Source: Lingula anatina
Taxonomy: Eukaryota > Brachiopoda > Lingulata > Lingulida > Lingulidae
Length of the DNA stretch: 64,000 bases
Reading direction: 5' to 3'
Assembly (NCBI RefSeq): GCF_001039355.2
Contig: NW_019776060.1
Coordinates: forward strand, 1 to 64,000
Positions within the stretch are counted from its first letter, which is position 1, and every line of letters starts with the position of its first letter. Below are positions 24,158-37,617 of the stretch, in pieces. Position numbers and translations under genes: made by a program. Under the pieces are notes generated by a model. That model was not told the DNA's origin. It made no database searches and saw nothing but the letters and a program-made list of their open reading frames with translations.

Positions 24158-27100
24158 GATCCAATTAATTCTCACCATCGTGATAACGCAAGCCGTCATA
24201 ACAAGTGTAAACCACAAACAGTTAGGCCTACGTGTCTTGAAAAAAAGTGTTTCCCGGGTTTGACTGTGCTGTAATTGCACAGTTAGTGGCACTACTATAT
24301 AGCTCTTTTTTACCTGATATCTTTCACGTCACCCTTGTCTATTGTTTTGCCACATAGAGTTATACCATCAATGTGTTATATCATCCCTTTGTTACATGAT
24401 CCTTTTGTTATATTATCCCTGTGTTATGTCAACCCTGTGTTATATGATACCTGTCAGTGTGTTATGTTCCATTTTCTAATAATTAAAATCAGGGGCGGAT
24501 TGAGGCCGTCTTATGGAAGACGGTCAGATTTTCAAGTTTACATTGACGGGTATCTAATTTTTTCTGGCAGAAGACGGTCAAAAATAGAGGATGGATCAAC
24601 AAAAGAAAATTTTGGAAGACGGTCTGGATCCGCCCCTGTAAAAAAAGGGTATAAGGGGTACGGCTTTTTTTTTTACCCAAAACTGGCATAAACGTAAAAT
24701 ATTTGGTGTTTATGACATTCAAACTAGAATTATTGATAGAGAATGATTATTAATTTAGCCAATAAATTGATCGTTAATAAAATACACAACATCAGAAGTG
24801 TATCACACTGTTAAAGCACCGTTGTGTTATAGCCTTGGAAATTAGGAATTTGACGATTTAAGACTTTGTATTAAAAAGGAATTTAAAATGCGACCTAAAA
24901 CAGATTTTAATGACATACATTGGCAAAAATTCGGTGTCACCCCGATCAAAGTTGAAAATCGTTTTTCTATACAGGCAAGACGTAGAGGTAGGGGAATGCT
25001 AAGCTGACGTTCGTTGAATTAATTTTTCAGTAGATATCCACAGTTATGTCTTTGGCTTATTTATGACAGTTTGTCTGCTATCAAACGAGAATTTTGGCAT
25101 GGGATTTATTTCATCACACCCACTTGGCCTCTAGTATAGAGTGCCGCTGTACATGTAGTAGGCGTTAAACTCGCAGCTGACTAAAGATACAGTACTACTA
25201 AGAACCGAAACACACAAAATACACAAATATTTTAGAACAAAAAGATCATCACTCCATGGAGCTTTTAGTCCCCTAAACCTGTATAGGTATATGTTTTATG
25301 GACCGTTCAGTTAATTCCAATTTGGCACAGGCCTATTCTTTAAATTCACGTATTAAATTTGCAAGGACCAAGAATCTAACGCAAGTATTAAAGAAAATCC
25401 CTAGCAATGACTGTGTGAATCTGTGGAGGATTTCCCAGATTTTTGCGACATACATTTCCAGAAGACTTTTATCTTCTACAATAGACTTACCTTACTAACT
25501 GTTATGTTGCCAACATCTTACACTGTAGCTCTGAAAATGCACATATCAGATCCTGACGAGTACACTTTTTATATCGAGTTTTTTATGTCAGTAAGCTTGA
25601 GTTAATATGTACACAAGTTGTTCACAATATCTTAACTGCATTGTTCACAGACTTATTGGGATTTGATATTTCACAAGGTAAGGGGGCGCAAAAAGATAGG
25701 AAACGTTAAAACGCGCCTTATTATATACTTCTTTTTTTATTATCACTGATCGCCTTTGTAACAAATTTAATGGGCGAACATTAGAAAGCGTTTTTTAATA
25801 CATCGAATAGCTTTAATACACTGTATTGAACTGAGCCTATGTAGAAATCGCGGTAAAATGCTCAGAATATATACATAGTGTTGACAAACTTTAAACAAGG
25901 TATGGGGTTTGCATCTAAGAGACGTACATTACAGCAAAGAGCATTCGTACAGTTGTTGTGTTATTTAATTGTAAAAGTAGCAAGATACAGACTACGTAGT
26001 AATAGCATACGTAACATCCCTTTTCTAGAGATAATATGGGGAGTGAGGTGGGGTGGGGAGGGGGAGATTTCTTAACCATTTAGGTGCCAAAACAAGTATT
26101 TACCCTAGGATTTGCTTTTCATCAAAACGAAAAACATTTTTTTATATGCGGCACATTCACAGATTTAAAGTCTACTAAAGCATGTATTTGTGTTATGAGG
26201 CGTCGCTCACTGATCCATATGAACTCAAGGCGCGGTTATAATAAATTCTCCAGTAATATATATGCTGTGTGAGTAGAAAAATTACCAGCGAATTTTTTCG
26301 TGATTTTGTTCATTGAAATTGGGTATAAACAGAATAATTAACCACAGTTATCTTGTTTCACTTTTTGAGCAGTAGGGCGCGACTGTCTTCGCTCAAGTTT
26401 AAAGGGCGAATATTAAAAACTGTTCATGTTTGATTGGAAAATTAGATGCTTAGAAAAACATGTAGTCAGATGTTGTTTGTAAAAGTGTATATCGCCATGT
26501 TTAGAATGTCGCACCTAAAGGGACTCTTCACCAACGTCACTTGCGTTCAAATTGGCCAGATCGTAGCAGACGATAATTTGGATGTTCCTGCTCACTAATC
26601 TGAGGCTCGAGATCACAAACGGCAATTTTCTTTTATGAGACCTCAACTAACTACATAAAATTGTAATGAGTGGATGGACCGCTGAATCGTGTCTTTTAGT
26701 GCTTAAAAGAGAGACGTTTTAAAACAAAATTTACATGCATTTTTGGGCATTTTTGAGTGCATGGCAGAACGTGTCCGGCGCGGGGAAAGTTTTAACTTTT
26801 CTTACGGCTATACGTACCTCATTATATTCTTAAAAATGCACTAATTCAAAAGTCAGTGATCGACTCAATTCGTTCAGTGAATTCAAAGGAATTACTGTCG
26901 AAAATTTAACATGTCAGCACTTTTTCAAAGACAAATACATGTGATTGATATATATAAATATATTTTCCACATATGACAATCATAATTTTCATCACGCACA
27001 TTTGTAAGGACACGTTTATTTGTAATTGTTTTATTCTAGTTTAAATCTCATAACTAATAATCCGATGTTTAATCTGAAATACGGGTCACGTTTGGTCCCT

Positions 27101-27541
27101 GGCAAAACCATAGAAACATAATGTTACCATAGCAACATAATAAAAATTGTGAAGTGACTTACTTCACTGATCGAGCTTTACTACATGTATCTGATCTTAT
27201 GATTTGATGCATTTGATATATGCTGATAGGTTATCAACCTTTTCGTCACTAAAATAAACCCATATTCGGAACCTAAAATTTTATTCAGCAGAGGCAAAAT
27301 TTTTTTCTATCATATCTTGCAAACGGAGCACAAATCAGTTACCACAATTTCATAGTGATTGGGTTATGAAACATTTGGCTGTGTAAAGGGGTCGCATTGT
27401 TGATGGAATGAAAGTGTGGAAATATTTTTGGTGGCCGAAGGTGCCCTAGGGTTAAAGGTGCCCCAGTCTCCCCAACAAATTACACACCAGCAGATACCAT
27501 TCGCCTTTTTCACCAGTTATTTTACACTCACAATCAATGTA
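24158..27541. repeat. Duplicated non-coding block B, copy B2
   Basis: Second version of block B. It carries a 149-bp MITE insertion (24490-24638) absent from B1 and runs on into unique sequence after TCAATGTA. No gene recognised. Confidence 0.85.
24490..24638. mobile_element. hAT-like MITE, copy 2
   Basis: A 149-bp insertion with ends CAGGGGCGGATT and GGATCCGCCCCTG and repeated AAGACGGTC inside. It is absent at the matching place in B1 (about 21195), so it is a young, polymorphic insertion. The flanks ATTAAAAT and TAAAAAAA are only a loose 8-bp duplication. Confidence 0.75.
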
Positions 27542-28914
27542 TTTACAACATCCTGAAGTCCATAGTATTTATGCCTGTTAAGCTAATACTAATGCAGTGA
27601 ACATAAAGAAATATATTACTTCATGTAAAATAGGTTCTTTTCGTAGGCACAGATTTTTAAATCAAAATAAAGCATATTTTGTTCTTGATTGCTACACATC
27701 TTTTAATTAAAATTTATATCTTTTTAAATCATCTGATTCAATAAAAACTTCATCATTAGTACAAGTAGAACCTAAAAAGGCATATTATTCACGATTCTGG
27801 AAAAGGGCTACTAATGGTTAGTAAAGGTGAAAATCAACATGGAAAACATATCTGGATGAGACTGTTTTATATAGCTGAATTTTTAATTTATCTTATTGTT
27901 CATTATTTATCTAACATCAAAGATAAATTACTGAAAACAAGAGCAAAATGTATTTATGCAAAAAAATTTAACCAGGGAGTTGTCCCCTGTACTTAACTGT
28001 TCAAATGAAACTACAACCTTATCTTTTTTAAAATTGCATGCACCAATCATTTCATAATGTTTAAACCAGAAAAAATTCTTATCTTTTAAGAATTTTTTTC
28101 TCTGTACTTCCAAATATATTTGTATACAAGTAATAGCACTTTATCAATCTACTTCCACCAAAATTGTAGCATGTTTTGCCGTTGGAAATTGTTGAACACA
28201 TCATCAGTCTTATGCAATCAAAATTAAAATTTCAGGAAGATTACATTTGTAAGAATGTAAATACAACATAGCATTGCTGCTGCTAACAACTTAGGTTTTC
28301 AGGAATATCTTTATAATATTAAAACCTGGTCCTCATAATATGACATTTAATGTGGTATGAATATTTTTCTTTAAATATAAATCTATATATGTAAATCTAG
28401 TTGGATCACCAAACATTTCTTATTTCAATGTTTATAATCTAGGCTTGGAACAATCAAGGAATCAGTGGGTGCCCTGCCTTTAATTAATGACTTACTAATC
28501 TAAACACCTGAAAATTCATTAAAGAGAGGTTCCCGAGTTCATCCAGTAGTCTTCAGAATTGTATACATATCATCTTATCAAGGGAATGATTGTATGATTA
28601 AGGGAAAGTACAGCAGGAAAGTTCCCCCCCCCAAACCTTCCCCCTTCGTTCTTCTTTAAAAACAGTATAGCAACCAAAACAAGTGATATCCAAGCAATTT
28701 TTTCTCCTCTTTTGTTTTATGTATAATGGTGAAATTGCTCTCGCCTGCTGTTTTATACTTCAATACTTTTCATCTTTGTGCTTACAACGTCCTGGATCTG
28801 GCAGTTCACAATTTTAATTAATATCTTAGTAACTGGTACACAGATCATTATCACAATCATCATGTAGACAATTTACAAAAGTCACAAAATACATGGTACT
28901 GCTGTAATGATCCC
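27542..28914. other. Intergenic, 3' flank of the PARP14-like gene
   Basis: Unique AT-rich sequence downstream of the PARP stop codon on the minus strand. It should hold the 3' UTR. Candidate polyadenylation hexamers AATAAA (TTTATT on the plus strand) occur, but none is clearly decisive. A short C run lies near 28623-28633. Confidence 0.5.
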
Positions 28915-29177
28915 CTACACTCTGTCATAAGTGACAAGGAATTCTGGGTAGCACTGGCCCCTGTCATAGACCACAAATTCACGAAAAAGTTTCTGAGCAT
29001 CCCCAATTACGGAGTCGTGGAAATTTTCGTGTGTCCTGCACTTGGGGTCATTGCAGCCAGCTCCTGTGCAGGGTGGTCGTGGGAATTTCTTGGTTTCTCT
29101 GCAGTAAAACACATCCCCCAATAGGACACGGCAAACAAACATCTTCAGACCAGTGGTTTGTCTATCACCTGTTGCAT
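28915..29177 (-). CDS. PARP14: PARP14-like exon 20: catalytic C-lobe and stop
   Basis: Terminal exon, acceptor TTTTTGTAG, 87 codons plus TAG. It completes the catalytic fold with TTGLKMFVCRVLLGD, a Cys/His-rich loop (C-x4-C-x4-C-x2-H-x3-H within PPCTGAGCNDPKCRTH and after), HDSVIGDA and REFVVYDRGQCYPEF. The Glu of REFVVYD aligns with the catalytic Glu of PARP1 and tankyrase (NEYIVYD, PEYVIY), a position where vertebrate PARP14 has a non-acidic residue. Present only in the lower version of the gene. Confidence 0.92.
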
Positions 29178-32100
29178 CTACAAAAATAAATAAACAAATA
29201 AATAAATAAATAAATATTAAATAAAACATAAGTAAATGAATAATTAAAAAAACAAAACAAAACAAAACTAGAGGATCAGAGAGGCGATATCGCCTCCGGG
29301 TATTGTACCACCAGCTGGAGTAAGCGCATTCGTATGGAACCCCCCCAAAAAAAGGGACACCACCACCAGTCTTGTGCTTGACAAGCTCTATAAAATGCAA
29401 TCAACAAGTTCTCAAAATATGCAAAAAAATGTAACTAAAAATGGTACAATCAAGCTGATTTTCTAATTAACCTGCATTTTCCTAACATTGATCACTCCTG
29501 TGATTCTCTAGACAATAGGCCTATTGGTTTTCCTTGAAATGTGTTGTCAGTGTTGCATATATGCTGACAAAAGAGCACATATCTGCTAGTTTTGAAGATA
29601 TGAGGGACAAGAAAATATGCAAAGCTCAGTTCATGGTGAAAAAATAAGGGCAAAGGTCAATTTCAATATCACAGTATATGAATAATTTCTATTCAAGTTC
29701 AATAGTAACCATGGGCATTTCTTTTCCAGTTTTGGAGATATAAAGACCAGAAAACATGCAAAAAGCAGTTCATCATAAAAAGTAGGTCAAAGGGCAATTT
29801 CAAGGTCAGAGTTAGATTGCCAGTGTATGACTTCCTATTCAAGTTAAACAGCAACTTTGGGTGTATCTCTACTGGTTTTTGAGATATAAGGGAAGGAAAA
29901 TTTGCAAAGATCAGTTCATGCTGAAAATTAGGTCAAAGGTCAATTTCAGGGTCACAGTTAAATTGCCAGTTTATGACTTCCTATTCATGTTCAATACTAA
30001 CTATGGGCGTATCTTTGGCAGTTTTTGAGATATAAAGATCAGAAAATTTGCAAAGTGCAGTTTATCATGAAAAAAGGTCAAAGGTCAATTTCAAGGACAC
30101 AGTAAGATTACCAGTATATGACTTCCATTCAACTTCAATAGTAACTATGGACCTATCTCTGCCAGTTTTGGAGATATAAGGGACAAAATGGTACAGACAA
30201 TTTCAGAGTTACAATAATGTGCCATCAATTTCCTACAAACGAAATTAATTGAAATAAAGAAAAGGTCATTTTGGTTGAAATTCTTGAAATGGGAGGTGCT
30301 CAGAAGTTCCAGATGTTCAAATTTCATGAAAATAATGTCATTTTTGACCAGAAGTTGTCTGCCTCGCCAACCCTTATGTTTTATCTTCCAGAGGTTCAAA
30401 ATTTATTACACATTACCATATTTCACATTTTGCTTTCACCACCACAATGTACTTTTTGATACAACATACATGTAACTCGTAAACTGTATGGAAATCAAAA
30501 AAATGGAGACCACCTCCAGTGTTGGGCTTGCCATGCTCTACAAAATCAAAAAAAGAACAGGTCTCTAGCACCAACATTTCCCGAATTAGAGACAGTTTTC
30601 AGTTTCGGTCACTTATGGCCGCTACTCCCATGAAAATGCACCAATTGACCCCTAACTCACGGCGATGAAAGATGACCTGAATGGTAACACCTGCCAATAA
30701 TATTATGGGTTAGGTCTGAGTAGTTTCTGAATATTAGCGCAAATAATTTTTTTTCGTAAAAAAAATTCATTTTTTTGAAACTATGTGTACCGCCAGCGCC
30801 AACGCTGATGGTACAATAATCATCCTTTTTAACAGTGCTTAATTCTCTCCTACAATTCAGTGTTATACTAGTACATGCACCACAGACATGCATGCTCACT
30901 ATATCTTTTGTTATATGCATTAATCCTCTTACCTGCATACTGGTCAGCTTTTGATGAGCTCTCAGCAGTATAAATCCCCTGTCCAAACATCCCACCCTCA
31001 TTGGCAATTCTGAAGTCAACACCTGTGCTGCAAATGCTTCTGATGTTCTCCTTTTTGGTACCATGAAAGAGATAGTACTCATTGATCTCCTCCAAGCGGT
31101 GCCGGTCAAGATGACCAATGCCCAGTGTGCTGGTCAATACCTGTATAATGAAGAGCAGCAAAAAAAAAAAATGAAAAATAAATTTATGTTCCTTAATTGC
31201 ACCCAGCAGATTCAGGCCCATAGCCAAATTTTTTTTTAAAGGGGAGTCATTTTTCTGAAAACCATGAAATCTCCATGAACCTACTAGTAGACCAAATTTT
31301 ACTCAGAGTTGACCTTTTACTGGCAAAAGGGGCAGCTTGTTAGCTGTTCCCCCTTCTGGCTACAGGTCTGCGATTGTTACATCTGTCATGTAAACTTACA
31401 TATACATACATCATACATACATACATACAAACATGTGTATGCTTGCTATTCATCAATTAAATTGCTACACCTTTACTCTCATACACCAGGAATTAACCTA
31501 TTCAACTTAAATTTTAAATACTTACGTAAAGAATGACAAACAGACAAAAATTAAGCAACATATGCTGCTGATTTTTCAGTGGGATATGAAAAGATGACAG
31601 GTTAGCCTTGTTTTTTAAAATTAACATCTTATGCTTGCAAAATGTTTTTTTATATAAATATACATGCACAATCATCTTCAAACCATATACATACCTTTGC
31701 AAGGTTAGAATCAACAGTGTAGAATGGTCTTAAAGTCCCATCCTGGTACTTCTGACAATGCTCCTTTTTAATGAAACCATACTTTAAATATTGTTGTGGA
31801 TTCTCCACTCTTTCAACTTTAGTAACTTTGATGTTTTGATAGCCTGCCAGTCCCTTGGCGTCTCGTCCATGCCCAACTAAATGTGCCTGCCATGTCTTTT
31901 GAAGCATCTCAGTAATCGCCTGACGCATTTTGTCATCCACTGGGAGTAGTTGGTAATTTTCTGGACCTTTTTTTGGACTGATGACACTGCCACTTCCCTT
32001 GTATTTCTTGGACCAATATTGTGGTGCACATATTATGGTACTTTCTGCCAATGCGGCAATATGATCAGCCCGGCTGCCATGTTGTAGGGCTTGTTGTAGT

Positions 32101-35100
32101 TTCCAGGACCCAGAACTGCATTCTTTTATTTTACTGGAAAAGAAGCTCATGGCATCTGCCCTGAAGCTGTGAACTTTTGATGCCTCACCCTTGATAAGGA
32201 CAACTGTGGTTTTCTGGTCTGAAATAGAGGAAATTGATCTTGATACACTGAATTTTTTTTGGCTAAGAGATAAATCTTCAGTGTTCAAGGACTGAATATT
32301 TACACACACTTCTCTTATGGGTGATGTCATAATTGTGATTTTGAGGTAAAAATGGAAAAATTGGTTTCTCAAATTTTTCCTTTACCTAGGCACCCATGGA
32401 CACAATTTAATGCCATTTAGTGCTTTAAAACCCTGCCAGGGATTTTTCATAAAGGCCTAAGTTCAGATCTTATCATTGAAGAAGCAAAATAATGCCTTTT
32501 TGTAATTAAAATCTAATAAGGGGCTTAAAACTCCATAGCAAAAACATATGAACCAAAATGACTGTGAGGGTTTGTAGCCCACACACTTGTGGTCGACTAT
32601 GCCAATTTTTGTGATAAAATCTTGTTCAGGGATGAATTTACACCCCATACTGACTGCTTTCACACCTCAAAAAAGAAAGATGTTAAATTGACAATTAAAG
32701 CTTTGATTTGCCTATGCAAATAACAGCAACCAGAAATATGGATGCCAATACTTTATATTTTCAAGGGTATTTTTATTGTTTTAAATTAGCACAAATATAG
32801 ATGCATTATAAAGTAAGGAAGAATAAGGAAAAGCTTCACTTTGGCTGTGTTCCCAGAGCTTTTAGATTGATCTATCCCCGCGGGGAGTCTCACTAGATTA
32901 CTGTCAGATAATCCGGCTTAAATGTCCATCCCGCCTACTACAAGCTGTAAGGGGGTAATTAACTTTCGCGTCCGCCAGGCTGACAGCTATTCAGCGTGAA
33001 CCCCCAGGGAGTTAGGTCGATCTAAAGTAGATCGATCTAATCTCTGGAAATGGGGTCTTTCGGTATCTGGTTGATAATAAACACTTACAGTACCCTTAAC
33101 AGCTTAAAAGGGCTTTCTAATCTCATGTGGTCCTGGTCAGGTTCATATGGACAATAGCTGTATGTATTCATTCTATCAATGATAGGTCACATGACAAAAA
33201 AGTGATGTGATAGGTCACATGACAAAAAAGATGATAATTATCAAAAGATAATTTCACTACGACTAATTAACAGAGGAATCTGCCACCCAGAACAGACCTA
33301 TACTTATTCCTACACCCAGTGCCTTAGCCTTGTCTTGCAGTGGTGCTAGGTCTTTCTTTGTCAAACTTCTTATCACATCTTCTGTAATCTGCTCCTCTTT
33401 GTAGTGTTTTTTCAATAGGTCTTGAATTCTGCGGGTGACAATAGCAACACCCTTCTTGGTACCATATATAAAGATGGTGCTCGTGACTGGTGAAGCACGG
33501 GTCCCTGAGGATGCAGCCAAAGCAGTGGCTTGAGGTGGGGGGCCAGCATCATCACTACCAGAATCTATGATAAAAGAACATTAAATGCATTACATTAAAA
33601 ACATAAAAATTTAGTCAGTTTTGAAAAATTTGTCAGAGGCGATTCTATGCTGACACAAATTTTTATACTTACAAAAATTTTGTCAAACTTGAAAATGGCC
33701 CTCTGGATAATTTTGAAAAGTTCTTCACCTAATATGGCCATGTCAGATTCAGGCATTTTCAAATATTGATGACTTTTTAAGTGATGAAAATTTCAAGTCT
33801 TTACTGTAAATGTACATATATCTTGCACACACAAATCAAGGCATTTTCTTTATCAGACAACTTTTGCATCTGCCCACCCCTTCAAAAATTGTGATGCACC
33901 ATTTTCACCTTCAAACTTCACTTCATTAACTGATAAACTACGATCTACATGTACAAACAACTTTAAATCTTCAACTCCACCACCTTTCACTTTACAACCA
34001 TTCTTTCTCATCTGATGCACACTGTATACGGCCCATTTTTACTTTACAACTGTCCTAAGCTTCCTCATTAAGATGCTTCTACATTTAACTGAATCACTCT
34101 GATATACATCTTTTTCACTTAAAAATATTCTTTCTCATCTGTAACACTGTGATACTCCCAGTAGAAGCCCTTCTCATTAGAACTCTTTTTCATTGACTAT
34201 AATTCACTGTCATACAAACCACTTACAAATTCCAGCTCCACTTCTTCAACTGATTCACCAGTGACCCCTTTTACTTTCTGACTTTTCTTCTTCATCTGTT
34301 ACACAACTATGCCACTTGCAACCCAAGATAGCACACAACTGTTACAACACTTACCACTTTCACTTTCCATCTCTCCTTCATCATCATCATCATCCTCAAC
34401 CTTAGAAGCAGCAGCCCCTCCTTGTCTTGACTTTAACTCTTCCAGGAACGCCCCATAAGTTCTTGGCTCCCATACAATGAGATTAATATACTAAAACAAA
34501 TAAACAAACTGTAAAATTTACCTGCATTGCCCTCTTAACTTCATTCCTTATTTCCAATACAAATCTTATTCATGAAACTACCTGAATAGATTGGTCTTAA
34601 ACATATATTTCTACTGGATATGTTTTTAACTTTCAGCAAGTTATACCACCAGATATTACAAATGAACTTTATTTTCCATTGTTTATTTTCATTCATTTTT
34701 TATCACAAGTTTTTCAGACTTTTTGGCCATATAAAATTGCAACCCAAAATGACAAATACAATTATTCTGATAAAAACTGATTAGAAATTATGGATATATA
34801 TGTTAACACTATAAAATGATATAGAATCATTGTACATTTCAGATGCCCTCTAAAACAGGTGGTCAGTAATACCATCAACCATGAAAGCTTACTTTGATAA
34901 TACTGTGTTAACCAGCTGAGTCTCCACAAGGAGGATGCATAGTTATCAACTGATCTAAATTTAAAAGGATAACAACTGTTTATTTTAGCCAAAAAATTGC
35001 TTTTTTTTTTTTTGGCTTTTTTTCTTAAAAGTTTGGTTTTTGTATTATGCTCTTAGGAGATTATTACAGTGTAGCTATCTATGGAGGTCACATGATGTGA

Positions 35101-36806
35101 CGACAAGCGCAAATTCCAAAATAATTAAGTTAACTGGCATTTTGGTGGTAAAATAGAATTTATTATATTTCAGTGAGTAGTTTACAATGTATTTATTGTG
35201 AAACATGGATATCATACGAACAGTTGTTATCCCTTTAAGTCCAGTAATAGATTACAGTATATTAAAAAAAAAACTTCATACTCACCTTGACACTTGACTT
35301 TGCCCCTTCTCCACCAGCAAACTTCATGATAACGTCAAACATGGTTTTGGCGACAAGTGGAGGTGGGAAGTGCAAGCCACCACATCCTACAGATGGGAAA
35401 CTGATGGATGGATGCTTTGACTTGGCAGCCATCTTGAGGCATTCTTCCACCATGGCACGGAGAGTCTACAAAATAGGAATAGTGTGTTGTACATTTGGAA
35501 ATAATTTGAGAAGTTTGTATACTTTAGATCCTTCTCTGCCAAGGATCTAGTAACATGACATAAACATAAGGAGACAGATGATTTATAAATGAAAAAAAAA
35601 ATTGGTTGCCTTCCCCCTTCCAGCTCACACACAGAAAAAAAGACTTCCCAATTAGAAAAAAAAATGTACCTTGCCAATTTACATAAAATACATTAACAAG
35701 TATAACAAACGAAAAAAATGAAAATCCAAACTGTGCTTGTTCAGGTTTGCACTCAGTAGGCAATAAAAGCCAGTCTCAGGTTATGGCATGCTTTGCCAGT
35801 TCATTGCAGTAGTTGAGACTCAGCAATCACAATCTGTACAGCACCTCCTCAGATCATGAACAGCACCGTTTTTGGTACCCTCTACCAGGGTGACAGATTG
35901 ATTTTTTCACAGATTTTCACAGATATGTCTCTAGATAAATAGACAGTCATTTGGCTGTGTGTGGATTTTTCCGTTTTCCCTATATCATCTGCCACCCTGG
36001 TGGAGGGTAGTTTTTTGGTGGCATTTGGGGAGGAACACCAGAACACAATGTTTAGTCACATCTAGAACAGTTCTGTCTTATTGAGAATCACCAAACCCAA
36101 TGGCATACCTTCTCATGTCCTGGCTTGTACTGCTGGCAAACCATGTGGTAAACTTCTTTGCAGCTTTCAGGTAACTTGCCAGACCTTGCAGTCACTTTCA
36201 CTTCACCAAAATTCCCAGGGGCCTGGGAACTCAAAGCCTAAAGGTATGGAAACAAGTTTTGTTGGTTGATGGCATCTGATCAGTACAGGTAAAACAAAAT
36301 TGCATCTGGAATTGTGTTTTCAATCTAATGTAGCAACAAACTGTGCATATATAGAACTAACATCAAGTATCCAAAATATTCAGATAACTTGGGAACATTA
36401 AAAAAATACGTCATCAATTTTGAAATGATAAGAAAATTGTAAAAAGCCATTTACTTTTTTATTGACTTAATTTTCTGTAAGATTCAGGATATCAAGAATG
36501 ATTTATTTCACCTTCCCCTCACCTCTACACACACACACACACATGCGTGCACGCATACACATACGCATGCATACACACACACCTTTATAAAAAAAAAACA
36601 CAGAGTAGTTGCCCCTCTATCAACAGCACCATGATCCTATGTCATAATTTGTGGGCATGGGCATTCCACAGTTAAAACCACAACAGGGAGGTCTTACCTT
36701 TTCTAACTCTTCCCCAGCAGCATTCAGAAATATCTTGGCCAGGCCGTACTGTAAAGTTAACTTCTCTGTGACAACATTGACCAGTACCGAAGACTGAAAA
36801 CAATAA

Positions 36807-36863
<57 letters not shown>

Positions 36864-37586
36864 CATTTGGCTACAAACAAAAAATGACTATAATGAATGC
36901 AGACCTGGAAAGGGAACCTACTAGTACTATTTGAAAAATAGATTACTAAATCTCATGTAAATTGAAATCAAACTGAAAAACTATGTGTACATACGGCTAT
37001 AAAAATGCATATATACATATGAAAATTACTGCTATTTAGCAACATTTTCATACATTAATTCTTCTTTACACAAATTCTGAAAATAATATTTTGCTAATTC
37101 AAGATGTAACTTCATGAAAAGGAAACGATTGTGGCTACATGTACTTTCATTTGTTTCATTAACAATTGGTTTTTCATCATGTCAAAATGAATCAATTAAT
37201 TGATTAAAATAAAACAAATAAATCAGTAAATCCTACCCATCTGTCCTTGGTAATATCTGCTTGAACAAGGGTAATCTTTATGCCACCTTCCATCAAGTGA
37301 AGAGGTGCTTTTTTAACTTGTGGTGTTTTCACTTGTTTTGTCTCTGGGACCTCATCTTTCTCTGCTTCAGCTTCAGCTGGCACTTCAACTCTTCTTTGAT
37401 GTAAAAGTGCGCGTAGAAATTTCGCCGAAATACTAAAATGATAGATATATTTAGAGCAACAAAATTTTGTCATATTAGATAAATATAAAATCAAGCAAGA
37501 AAACATGACCAAATAATGTTTATGTAGATAACAAGAAAATATGACATGTAAATGTAGGTTAATATGCAAATACATTTTTAAGAGAA

Positions 37587-37617
<31 letters not shown>

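Noticed and set aside
29566-30180. CRISPR-like array
   Set aside because: Units of about 140 bases are imperfect head-to-tail copies without distinct spacers, in an animal intron.
36620-36880. Frames with YIYIYI runs at 36620-36880, 51522-51719 and 63550-63810
   Set aside because: They are translations of (TA)n microsatellites, partly fused to real exon 13.
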